Part shown: piece by piece, positions 25,460 to 33,366 of the stretch | How positions within the stretch are numbered: the stretch's first letter is position 1 | Layout: each line of letters opens with the position of its first letter | Position numbers and translations under genes: made by a program | Assembly: GCF_030766725.1 (NCBI RefSeq) | Contig: NZ_JARQWR010000001.1 | Location: forward strand, 372,001 to 436,000 | Direction: 5' to 3' | From: Flavobacterium aerium | GTDB lineage: Bacteria; Bacteroidota; Bacteroidia; Flavobacteriales; Flavobacteriaceae | DNA: 64,000 nucleotides | The notes under the pieces: model-generated | The model's input: only the letters and a program-made list of their open reading frames with translations | Told to the model about the DNA's origin: nothing | The model's database searches: none

Positions 25460-25822
25460 ATGGACCATACAACTTATGATTTTTTTATCCGCAGGTGCTG
25501 GGACTGTGACCGGTTCAAGCATGGCGCCAATACCGATACATGGGAAGATTTATTGATAAAGCACTATAATTTTAAAAATGCCACTGTCGGAAATTTTAAA
25601 ATTACACAAAAAGAATTTGAGAATAAACTTGAAAACGTCAAAGCTTATCTAGACAAAGCTTACAATAAGCTTATAGCAACGGCAAACAAGAAGAAAGTCG
25701 ATCAGCAGGTAATTGAGCAGTTATTACGTTCGCGGGAAGAGGTGGCGATATTGTCAGAGCCAAAGGAAATCTTTGATACTCTCAAAGTGGTTTTTTCACT
25801 GATGAATGCTAATAATCTTTAG
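25460..25822 (+). CDS. Hypothetical protein (120 aa)
   Basis: A soluble, charged, helical protein with no signal peptide. The N-terminus has a CWDCDRF motif (Cys pair). A long helix-rich middle (ENKLENVKAYLDKAYNKLIAT) may form a coiled coil. No family recognised. It lies 93 bases after the RES-like gene and 67 bases before the HEPN-like gene on the same strand, so the three may be co-transcribed. Confidence 0.6.
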   Translation: MDHTTYDFFIRRCWDCDRFKHGANTDTWEDLLIKHYNFKNATVGNFKITQKEFENKLENVKAYLDKAYNKLIATANKKKVDQQVIEQLLRSREEVAILSEPKEIFDTLKVVFSLMNANNL

Positions 25823-25889
25823 CGACTCAGATGCTATGCAAAGTTGAGTATACAACTTATCAAATAACTGTGACAAAAATAAAGAACCT

Positions 25890-26633
25890 ATGAAATACAT
25901 TATGACAGGCATAGAACTTCATCCAGATTTTGGATTTGGAGTTACAGCAGATGCATATTATAAAAGTGCCGAACATTTGATGCAAAATCATTTCGAGCAT
26001 TATGACGTTACCCAGCAAGCAGAAATGCCACAAAATTTTCTATTCCGTCACACCATTGAACTTTACCTAAAGTCGCTGATCATACTCTTCCACAAAAAAT
26101 TAGAATTAGATTATGGGACTGTTGACTTCAACAGTGATGAACCTGAAGCACTTTTCGATGGTAAATGGAGAAAGTTGTATTCTTGCCATTTTATAGATAA
26201 ACTTTATGAATACTGGCTTAATAACCTACTACTGCCTAATGTCAAAATTTTACAGGAAATAGCGCCTGAGGGTGATTGGGCAGAATATCAAAAAGTAACC
26301 GAATTATTTGAAATCATTTCGAGATACGACCAAGACAGCTCTTATTTCCGGTATCCAATAACAAAGAATGCAAACCTTGACAATAAAAAATATTCAATGC
26401 AAAAATTTAAGGCAGTTGACCTGGAAAGTTTCTTAGAAGAAATCAAAGAAAGAAAGGCTGATGGAAAAGGCAGAATGACTATGCTTATGGTTGATGATAA
26501 AGATAATATTACAAGTGCATTCAGTAAAGACGAAAATATCCTTTCTGACGTGAGGGATGCATTAAAAGAGGTTGCATATTATTTTAACGGCATTCATGTC
26601 ATGAGCAGGGTAACGCTTTTTGACGGAATGTAA
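25890..26633 (+). CDS. HEPN-like hypothetical protein (247 aa)
   Basis: The segment NFLFRHTIELYLKSLI (49-64) has the Arg-His pair (53-54) on an amphipathic helix seen in HEPN-like and related nucleotide-binding helical bundles. The rest is soluble and helix-rich with several Trp/Tyr. HEPN domains are often RNases in toxin and defence systems, but the canonical R-x(4-6)-H is not exact here. The family call is therefore tentative. It has no export signal and lies between the unknown 120-residue gene and the GIY-YIG-like gene. Confidence 0.5.
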   Translation: MKYIMTGIELHPDFGFGVTADAYYKSAEHLMQNHFEHYDVTQQAEMPQNFLFRHTIELYLKSLIILFHKKLELDYGTVDFNSDEPEALFDGKWRKLYSCHFIDKLYEYWLNNLLLPNVKILQEIAPEGDWAEYQKVTELFEIISRYDQDSSYFRYPITKNANLDNKKYSMQKFKAVDLESFLEEIKERKADGKGRMTMLMVDDKDNITSAFSKDENILSDVRDALKEVAYYFNGIHVMSRVTLFDGM

Positions 26634-26736
26634 AGAGCACCTTCTGGAGGTAAATCCTAACCTTGCGATATTCAATATACAAGATTCTTAACTTTTTTCA
26701 CATGTCTAATCGAAACAGCATTAGCTGGTACACTAT

Positions 26737-27720
26737 ATGGAATTTAAATCATTATTAGGTCAATTGCAATTAGCTTACGGTCCAATGAGCAACTACGATT
26801 TTAGTATTCTTAAACAAGATTCAATTGTACAGGATCTATTGCGGGAAAGCAGTCTATATATAATTGCGCAAAGGCCTGTTTTGAGTTTTGAAAATTTGAC
26901 GTTTAACGAAATTGAAAAAGTCGTTTACTTTGAAATCCATCAAAAAAATAATTTAAAAAAATTAAGTGTGAAGCTACCCTTCTTCCAGGAAAATATTGCA
27001 ACAGATTATGAGAAGGAAGTAATTATTGATATTGGATCAAACGATCCGGATCATGTTTTTGATAGGGAAAACATTGTAAATGTTCATGGAATCAAGTTTT
27101 ATGAATCAACGCAGACTAGAGAAAATTTCCTTGTATGGTTTTCTCCAGAGAAATTTATACATAATTATTCTCGCGGGCATATTGAAGCTGAAATAACTGG
27201 CAATGTAGGGGACTTTTTAAATTATAAAGTTCTTTATGTCGGAAAGGCGACAGATCAGGATATTTGGACAAGGTTAACTGGACACTCATCACTTCAAGAT
27301 ATTCTGAGCGTAGAATATCCTTTTGTATACGGCTCCTTACCAACTCATGAAATCGTATTGTTGCTTTTTGAGTTTTACGACAACTTTACTATGAGGACCT
27401 ATGACATAAATTCGTCGGTTGAAGAGATGACTGATTCATTTCTGGGCAAAAATCACCCGGATAAGAAGACGGTATTTTTGGACGCAGAAAAAGCATTAAT
27501 TAAAGCCATGCAACCTAAACATAATAAGGTGCTTTTTAAAAACTATCCCAAAAGTAAAGATGGTTTGCATAAACATAACTTCGATACCGTAGGATTTACT
27601 TTTATGGATCCAATTACGCTAAAATATGAAAACGGTGTGATAAGGGGCGGACTAAATTTTATGGGAGGCGATATAATTTCAATTAAAAATAACACCGATT
27701 TTAGCGTGATAACGCTATAG
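26737..27720 (+). CDS. GIY-YIG-like nuclease-domain protein (327 aa)
   Basis: Residues ~160-265 resemble a GIY-YIG-type core: YKVLYVGKATD (strand with Tyr167, Gly169, Lys170), then IWTRLTGHSSL (Arg179, His183), and finally AEKALIKAMQPKHN, where Glu251 is the expected metal-binding Glu and QPKHN the common family ending. The N-terminal ~155 residues are a separate unknown domain. The C-terminal ~60 residues are beta-rich. Predicted DNA endonuclease, possibly in defence or element competition. Catalytic Tyr of the first strand is not clear. Confidence 0.6.
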   Translation: MEFKSLLGQLQLAYGPMSNYDFSILKQDSIVQDLLRESSLYIIAQRPVLSFENLTFNEIEKVVYFEIHQKNNLKKLSVKLPFFQENIATDYEKEVIIDIGSNDPDHVFDRENIVNVHGIKFYESTQTRENFLVWFSPEKFIHNYSRGHIEAEITGNVGDFLNYKVLYVGKATDQDIWTRLTGHSSLQDILSVEYPFVYGSLPTHEIVLLLFEFYDNFTMRTYDINSSVEEMTDSFLGKNHPDKKTVFLDAEKALIKAMQPKHNKVLFKNYPKSKDGLHKHNFDTVGFTFMDPITLKYENGVIRGGLNFMGGDIISIKNNTDFSVITL

Positions 27721-27805
27721 ACCTTTGTTCTTAAGCCAATGCGGATTTTGGGCAATTATTTGTACCCGCCAAATATAAAGTATCTGCTTTTATATCACTT
27801 CTTTA

Positions 27806-29485
27806 TTACAATCCACTGTCTTCCTTTTTTAATTCTTCAATAAAATATTTAGGTGTTATACCTGTAGAGCTTATAAATGCATTTACAAATCTTCTGGTTG
27901 TGCTGAATCCGGCTTCCTCTGCAAGAGCATCATGGGTGTAATTTTGCAGGAATTTCTCATTGCGAATCCTCTGGGCAATATTCTCAACCTTAAGATTATT
28001 GATATACTCGATAAATTTTTTATTTCTGTGACGCGCAATTATCTGTGACAGGTATTTAGTGTTAGTATTGAAATATACAGCTAATTTAGTAAGGGTCAAG
28101 TCGCTTTCAAGGAATTTTTTGCCATTTTCAAATTTCTGTAAACTCTGCAGAACTGCGATCTCAGCATCTTTACTCATTAAAAATTCGGCTTCGTCGCCTT
28201 TATCGGCCTTAGCTTTTTCAGCTTCTTCAATTTTTTTTAACAGCTCTTCATACTTCTTTCTGGCCTCCTTTTTATTCTTAAAATACTTCACGATTCCATA
28301 TACAATGAACATGAACATTATACTGATGATCGATAGGGCAATCTGATCATTGTATTTTCGGACATTCAGTGAACTTTTAAGATTTTTCTGTTCTTCTACA
28401 AGTTCCTTCGTATCATATTCTTTGCGAATTTTTCCCTGAAGATACGCATATGTCTGGTGTAACTTTTTGTCAACTTCGAGTAGCCTTTCAACGTAGAAAA
28501 GTTGGGTTTTGAGCATATTTTTTTCTTTGTAATAAGAGATCATGTACTCATAAGCTTCTCTTATATCGGGACGCATATAATCTCGTTCCACATAGCTCTT
28601 GTCAACTTTTTTAAAGTGTACAAGTGCATTTTCCCTTTTATCTAACGCCCAATAACCTTTACCGATATAAAAATACCCTACAGTCTCATTAGCAAAATCT
28701 TTGTTCAGGCGGATTCTCGGAAGTGAAGCTTGTATTTTTCTTATTCCTATCTCATAATTGTGAATCATAATTTGATTCACTCCTTCAGAATGAATGAAAT
28801 ATGGTTCCATTTTACGAATTCCTGTCTGCATGCCTTCTGCAAGTCCTGTTTCATTAACCGAAGAACAGAGTCCGTGATTACCAATCATATTATAACACAC
28901 TCCCAATGAATGCAGCGAATTTAAATACGCCCTAGGGTCGGAACGCTTAAAGTAGTTGATACAATCTTTAAAAATTACGATAGCTTCCTCGTAAAACCCC
29001 AGATAATATTTTATCTGTCCAATATGATACTTGGTCTTGTAGATTAAATAATTATCGTTTGTTTTCTTAACGTACTGGTCTGCAATGAGGTAGATGTCCA
29101 TTGCCTCTTTCAGACGCTTTTTTCCATAATAGGCGATACCTTTTGACAGATATGCTGCACCTATAACTTCATCATCGTTTGTTTTTTTTGCTGCCATAAC
29201 CATACTGTCAGCATACATAAGCTTATATCTTTCGGGCGCATGATGCACATAGTTCTTATAGGCATTAGAAAGCTCTTCCCAATCTTCTTCATGTTTAGCT
29301 TTTATCAAAAAGGATAGCATATAAACAGATCTCTGGCTACTGGTGATGCTGTCATCTACAATACGATCAAATAAATAATCAAAATCCCTATTTCTTAGCG
29401 AATCTGGAATTTGTGTTCTATGCTTTTGTGCGTCTGCATTATGATAAAAGCATAAAGATATTAGAAGTAAATATCTTACAATCAT
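27806..29485 (-). CDS. TPR-containing membrane-anchored AraC-type regulator (559 aa)
   Basis: A signal peptide (MIVRYLLLISLCFYHNADAQ) precedes ~330 residues of TPR-like helices (AYLSKGIAYYGKKRLKEAMDIY and similar). One membrane helix follows (~378-396, LSIISIMFMFIVYGIV), then a charged coil and a C-terminal AraC-type DNA-binding domain (KYLSQIIARHRNKKFIEYIN; TRRFVNAFISSTGITPKYF). Such proteins sense an extracytoplasmic or envelope signal and act on DNA from the inner membrane. Common in Chryseobacterium/Flavobacterium. Target unknown; the divergent lipoprotein gene at 29835 is a candidate. Confidence 0.88.
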   Translation of the reverse strand: MIVRYLLLISLCFYHNADAQKHRTQIPDSLRNRDFDYLFDRIVDDSITSSQRSVYMLSFLIKAKHEEDWEELSNAYKNYVHHAPERYKLMYADSMVMAAKKTNDDEVIGAAYLSKGIAYYGKKRLKEAMDIYLIADQYVKKTNDNYLIYKTKYHIGQIKYYLGFYEEAIVIFKDCINYFKRSDPRAYLNSLHSLGVCYNMIGNHGLCSSVNETGLAEGMQTGIRKMEPYFIHSEGVNQIMIHNYEIGIRKIQASLPRIRLNKDFANETVGYFYIGKGYWALDKRENALVHFKKVDKSYVERDYMRPDIREAYEYMISYYKEKNMLKTQLFYVERLLEVDKKLHQTYAYLQGKIRKEYDTKELVEEQKNLKSSLNVRKYNDQIALSIISIMFMFIVYGIVKYFKNKKEARKKYEELLKKIEEAEKAKADKGDEAEFLMSKDAEIAVLQSLQKFENGKKFLESDLTLTKLAVYFNTNTKYLSQIIARHRNKKFIEYINNLKVENIAQRIRNEKFLQNYTHDALAEEAGFSTTRRFVNAFISSTGITPKYFIEELKKEDSGL

Positions 29486-29834
29486 AGGTTAAAGATAAGA
29501 AGTTTCCATTGGTAGGAAACCCATTTAATACAATCAGTATTAAAACAAGATTCAGGGGCAACCTAAAAAGTGGCGAATCTATCAAAGATATATAAAAATA
29601 GGTGAAAACCATGCAGTTAAACTCAAAATAAGCTGTGTCGATTTTCGGAAAATCGGTAGTAAAAATTCGGTAAATGTCCAGACAACCATTTGTGAGGGGC
29701 ACATTTTGCTCATAGTTTTGCTTTCGAATTCAAGCAAAAAGTCTGGCTCAAACCAGCATCGTTCTGCTTTCCCCCGGGGTGAAAAATGAACTGACGAAAA
29801 AAAAGTAATCAGTCACATTTAACACGACGTACAC
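29486..29834. promoter_or_regulatory. Divergent intergenic region with a minus-strand -7 box
   Basis: About 350 bases separate the AraC-type gene from the lipoprotein gene. A minus-strand TATCTTTG at 29590-29583 matches TAnnTTTG about 98 bases upstream of the regulator's ATG; a matching -33 box was not found. No gene-like frame is supported here. Confidence 0.4.
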
Positions 29835-30545
29835 ATGAAAAATTTAAAAGCATGGCTGGTAATCCTGCCACTAATCACTATTGCATGCTCGGATGAAAAC
29901 ACAGAGCAAACTATTGAATCTGCAAGCAAACTTAATATTGCAAAAAAATCAGTTATTGGACCTGAAAACGCAGCTAATCCTTATGATTCAGCAGGAATAC
30001 TCCACAATGAAATCTTAGAGATTTTAGATGAAACTGCCTCTAATTCACAGACAATTGAAGAAATCACTATTTTGATTGATTCGTTGTCGGCTGTCCACCC
30101 GGATCTGATGCTATTATCAAATAATCCAACGGTGTCTTCAAGGGTTTTAGAAATCACTTCGATAGTAAACACAAGTAATCCAGCTACTGATTTGATGGAT
30201 ACTTTAAGCCTTAGCACTAGTGCCAGGGCCAGTTTCCTAGCATTTTTGAATTCACTTCTGCTGACAGCTGACAGCCCTTATGAGGATATTCATCCCATTA
30301 TAGTTTCCTACGAAACCTCTGTAATTGGCAGTACCTCATTCTCCGCTGTTGAAAAGCAAATTATTCTGACAGCTTCATCGGTAGCCCGTTATTCGGTAGC
30401 GAAGAAAAAGAGAAAGGATCAGGACTGGGATATATCAGTTACTAATATTGTGGCAGCAGCCTCCGGAGCAGGACAAAATAGTGTTTTGGGCCTTAAAATG
30501 GCTGCAACGGTCGATATATACCAAAATACTCACCCCACAAATTGA
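29835..30545 (+). CDS. Lipoprotein of unknown function (236 aa)
   Basis: The N-terminus MKNLKAWLVILPLITIACSD ends in a lipobox with Cys18. The mature region is rich in Ser, Thr, Ile and acidic residues and is predicted mostly helical. No domain recognised. It is followed, with a possible four-base overlap, by a small membrane protein. The divergent TPR-AraC protein may regulate it. Confidence 0.7.
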   Translation: MKNLKAWLVILPLITIACSDENTEQTIESASKLNIAKKSVIGPENAANPYDSAGILHNEILEILDETASNSQTIEEITILIDSLSAVHPDLMLLSNNPTVSSRVLEITSIVNTSNPATDLMDTLSLSTSARASFLAFLNSLLLTADSPYEDIHPIIVSYETSVIGSTSFSAVEKQIILTASSVARYSVAKKKRKDQDWDISVTNIVAAASGAGQNSVLGLKMAATVDIYQNTHPTN

Positions 30546-30565
30546 ACTGGATAATTTTTCTGCTG

Positions 30566-30805
30566 ATGCGCTATGAGCGAACATTTACAATTTCTGCAAT
30601 TGTTCTTTTCATAGCGCTGAATGCAGGAAGCCTCTATTTCATCATAGATCTGCTTAGCTATGATGAAATAGTGTGCTATCTCGCAGATGGGGGCATTAAA
30701 TCCTCTGACCCTCACGGTTTCGTTTACGCTCTGCTCATCACTACGCTTTTCGATGTACTATTTGTTTTTGCAATGCTGTGCAGCTGGTTTACAAAAAGAA
30801 AGTGA
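30566..30805 (+). CDS. Small two-helix membrane protein (79 aa)
   Basis: Two hydrophobic segments (FTISAIVLFIALNAGSLYFI and YALLITTLFDVLFVFAMLC) with a basic end (FTKRK). ATG at 30566 is chosen; an in-frame TTG at 30542 would overlap the stop of the lipoprotein gene and add eight residues. The pair probably forms a transcript. No function can be read. Confidence 0.6.
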   Translation: MRYERTFTISAIVLFIALNAGSLYFIIDLLSYDEIVCYLADGGIKSSDPHGFVYALLITTLFDVLFVFAMLCSWFTKRK

Positions 30806-30822
30806 AAAAAGCATAATAAAAG

Positions 30823-31716
30823 TTGGTAGCATTCTCCCGCAATTTAATTACTAAAAAACATAACATCTTGGACATCTTAAAAAATAGACGTTGGAAAAAG
30901 GAATTAAAAGTCCTGCATATGACAGATTTTAAATCTTTGAAGTCACGCAAAACTCTTATGAATCCAGACTGGTTCTCTCTTCTTGTGGTAATGTCCGGCA
31001 CAATATATTTTATGGACGGCGCTTCAACTGTCTCTCTTTCACACGGAGATATGTATGCAGTTCCCAATACAGCAGAAGTCATTAGGATGACACCGTCGCT
31101 GAAAGTCTGCTTTATCTCTTGTAAAAGGGATTTTGCTATTACCAACAGATTCTCAAAATCAGGTATCGGTTACATAGAGATCCTGACCGGCTATTCACCT
31201 TTTGTAATTTCACTTACTCAAACTGAAATAAGTTATCTGATAGAGCTTTTTGGATTTCTTAAGAAAAAAATTATTAGCCGGGACAGTATTTTCCAGGAAG
31301 AAATGGTACTGCTGTATTTCAATCTTATACTTTATGAATTCAGCGGCCTATGCTACAAGCACGGCGAAAATAAAATTGACCTTCACTGTCGCACTGAAAA
31401 AATAAGCATGCGCTTTATGACACTTGTACAACAGCATTGCACAGTACACCATAATGTAAGTTTTTATGCCGAATCCTTATTTGTCAGCAAAGGGCATCTA
31501 GGCAAAGCTGTACGGAATGCTATTGGCATGTCAGCCAAACATTATATTGAAGTGGCTATTATATCAGAAGCGTATACACTTCTCGCAAATGATGATCTAA
31601 CCATTACCCAGATCGGTGAGCATTTAAACTTTAGAAATTCTTCATCTTTCAGCAATTTTTTTAAAAAGCACACCAAATTAACGCCGACCCAATATCGCTT
31701 AAACCTAAAATTTTAA
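30823..31716 (+). CDS. AraC-family regulator of the element core (297 aa)
   Basis: An N-terminal cupin-like sensing region (SGTIYFMDGASTVSLSHGDMYAVP) precedes a C-terminal AraC DNA-binding domain of two HTH motifs (YAESLFVSKGHLGKAVRNAIG and LTITQIGEHLNFRNSSSFSNFFKKHTKLTP). The long frame starts with TTG at 30823; ATG at 30919 would give 265 residues and still keep the cupin part. It sits 175 bases upstream of rteC, where CTnDOT has the RteA/RteB two-component pair, so it may supply the inducing signal for rteC. Confidence 0.85.
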   Translation: MVAFSRNLITKKHNILDILKNRRWKKELKVLHMTDFKSLKSRKTLMNPDWFSLLVVMSGTIYFMDGASTVSLSHGDMYAVPNTAEVIRMTPSLKVCFISCKRDFAITNRFSKSGIGYIEILTGYSPFVISLTQTEISYLIELFGFLKKKIISRDSIFQEEMVLLYFNLILYEFSGLCYKHGENKIDLHCRTEKISMRFMTLVQQHCTVHHNVSFYAESLFVSKGHLGKAVRNAIGMSAKHYIEVAIISEAYTLLANDDLTITQIGEHLNFRNSSSFSNFFKKHTKLTPTQYRLNLKF

Positions 31717-31891
31717 ACCGTTCTTATTATCCAACTGTAAATCTACTGAACCGTAATATCTTTTCATAATTGGTTTTGCTTGTGAATAGCCCCATCTTAA
31801 TCGTATAGCATGTATTTGTACAGTAAGCACAGTAATGTTTATATAGTCCATAAGTTTTTTTGAAAGGTATTACATTAAAACCATATGCGCT

Positions 31892-32734
31892 ATGAAATCA
31901 CTGAGTACAATTATTTCCGAAATCCACAATAAGGAAGATCAAATTTCGCGGGAAACCTCCCATCTGATTGATGAGGCTTATCAAATGACTCTGTATTTGA
32001 ATGAGCTGCTGCATACAACCAGAGAACAAATCTTAAAAGAGGGCTTTGCAAATGAAGCCGACGAGATACAATTTTTCCGTGACATTAAGCCCTATATTTT
32101 AGGACAACTGATGTATTATAATAAAGTATTCAGAATTGAAACCATCTGTCCGGTAAAGAACGGCAAGATGTACCAGAAATTTTTCATGAATCAGCTTCAG
32201 GCACTTAAACAGGAATTTAAAGAAGATGTCTGCGGCTGTCACTTTTATCGCTATTACAGATCAGGGAGAATAGACCGAGATGAGGAATATTTTTTGAGAG
32301 GAAAAATTAATTACAGGGACGGACTCAACAGTTACGTTTTTGAAATAGATCACCAGTTTTCTACTTACTACGATTCTAAAGTGGCCAGGATTATGGCCAA
32401 CGAATTAATTTATACCTATCTGATAACGAAGATAAATCCAGAGGAGCATTCAAGTTCTTTGCTGAATAATCATGAATCAACCAAAGATATTTTTTGGACA
32501 GACTCTAAAAATGCACTTATCGAACTCATTTATGCGCTCTACGCTTCGGGTGTGATATCCCATGGAAAAATTGGTATCCGCAAAATTACGCTGGTCTTTC
32601 AAATACTTTTCCATATTCCGCTTGGTGATATTCATCATTCATTTCATCGCATGAAAGACAGGGCCATCAATCGTACCTTATTCCTAGACCAGCTCAAATC
32701 TTCCCTTGAGCAATATATGGATAAGGAGCTATAG
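31892..32734 (+). CDS. rteC: RteC regulator of conjugative-transposon excision
   Basis: The full 280 residues resemble RteC: the N-terminal helical SLSTIISEIHNKEDQI region, the central FFRDIKPYILGQLMYYNKVFRIET and YRYYRSGRIDRDEEYFLRG motifs, and a C-terminal winged-helix-like region ending LFLDQLKSSLEQYMDKEL. In CTnDOT, RteC binds inverted repeats and activates the excision operon. Here a terminator follows rteC, and inverted repeats lie between that terminator and the excisionase-like gene, matching that arrangement. Confidence 0.92.
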   Translation: MKSLSTIISEIHNKEDQISRETSHLIDEAYQMTLYLNELLHTTREQILKEGFANEADEIQFFRDIKPYILGQLMYYNKVFRIETICPVKNGKMYQKFFMNQLQALKQEFKEDVCGCHFYRYYRSGRIDRDEEYFLRGKINYRDGLNSYVFEIDHQFSTYYDSKVARIMANELIYTYLITKINPEEHSSSLLNNHESTKDIFWTDSKNALIELIYALYASGVISHGKIGIRKITLVFQILFHIPLGDIHHSFHRMKDRAINRTLFLDQLKSSLEQYMDKEL

Positions 32735-32757
32735 GTTTATACAGAATGTTTTACATA

Positions 32758-32784
32758 AAGCAGTGCCGCCAGCACTGCTTTTTT
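32758..32784 (+). terminator. Terminator of rteC
   Basis: AAGCAGTGC (32758-32766) and GCACTGCTT (32772-32780) pair perfectly around five bases and run into a stretch of T. It lies 24 bases after the rteC stop. It falls inside the longest frame of the next gene, which argues that the real start of that gene is downstream. Confidence 0.88.
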
Positions 32785-32796
32785 ATTGCCCATGTC

Positions 32797-32922
32797 TGCC
32801 CATTGGCAAAAGACGAAACCCTTATTTATCAAAGTGAATGCTCTATCTCAACCCCCGATATTCTGCTATTAAACAAAACGATTACAGAAAAAATCTTCAT
32901 TGCCAATGGGCAAGACTTGGCA
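32797..32922. promoter_or_regulatory. Inverted-repeat operator candidates between rteC and the HTH gene
   Basis: TGCCCATTGGCA (32797-32808) and TGCCAATGGGCA (32901-32912) are exact 12-base inverted copies 92 bases apart. The second overlaps a shorter pair, TGCCAA (32901-32906) with TTGGCA (32917-32922). A weak -7 match, CAATTTTG, is at 32944-32951. By analogy with CTnDOT these are candidate RteC binding sites controlling the excision genes. Confidence 0.55.
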
Positions 32923-32976
32923 GAAAATATTTTTTTCATGTGTCAATTTTGTGGTGTTAAACCTAAAATACTGGTT

Positions 32977-33291
32977 ATGAATATCGATAGAATGGAATTC
33001 ACGGCGTGGATGGACCGAATCATGGAGAGATTCGACATCATTATGGAGGTGGTAAACACAAGTAAGAATCAGCGTACTGCCGTTGATGGAGAAGAGTTGC
33101 TGGACAGTCAGGATGTCCTCCAGATGCTCAAGATAAGTGCACGATCATTGCAAAGGTACCGCTCGTCAGGCAAGCTCCCATATTATACAATTAGCGGAAA
33201 AATTTATTATAAGCTATCAGATATACATCAGTTGGTCAGGGAAAGCTTTACCGCCCCGGTGCCTAAAAGAAAGCCAACAAGTGACAAATAA
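32977..33291 (+). CDS. Excisionase-like helix-turn-helix protein (104 aa)
   Basis: The C-terminal half holds a MerR/excisionase-type winged helix: LLDSQDVLQMLKISARSLQRYRSSGKLPYYTISGK, with YKLSDIHQLV as wing and last helix. The start is set at ATG 32977, because upstream codons of the longer frame (from 32746) encode the rteC terminator and the inverted-repeat region. It takes the place of Xis2d-type proteins in the CTnDOT excision operon and probably bends DNA at the element ends or regulates neighbours. Confidence 0.8.
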   Translation: MNIDRMEFTAWMDRIMERFDIIMEVVNTSKNQRTAVDGEELLDSQDVLQMLKISARSLQRYRSSGKLPYYTISGKIYYKLSDIHQLVRESFTAPVPKRKPTSDK

Positions 33292-33366
33292 GGCCATCGG
33301 ATGCCAGTTAACACCAGATAGCAAAGACCTCTTTTACTTTCGGGATTGAATTTAAAAATTTAAACT

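Noticed and set aside
29439-29702. 87-codon minus-strand frame in the divergent region
   Set aside because: It overlaps the regulator's start and has no recognisable features.
32746-32976. N-terminal extension of the excisionase-like HTH gene
   Set aside because: Its codons coincide with the perfect rteC terminator and inverted repeats and give a Cys/His-rich leader unlike the family; the start at 32977 is preferred.
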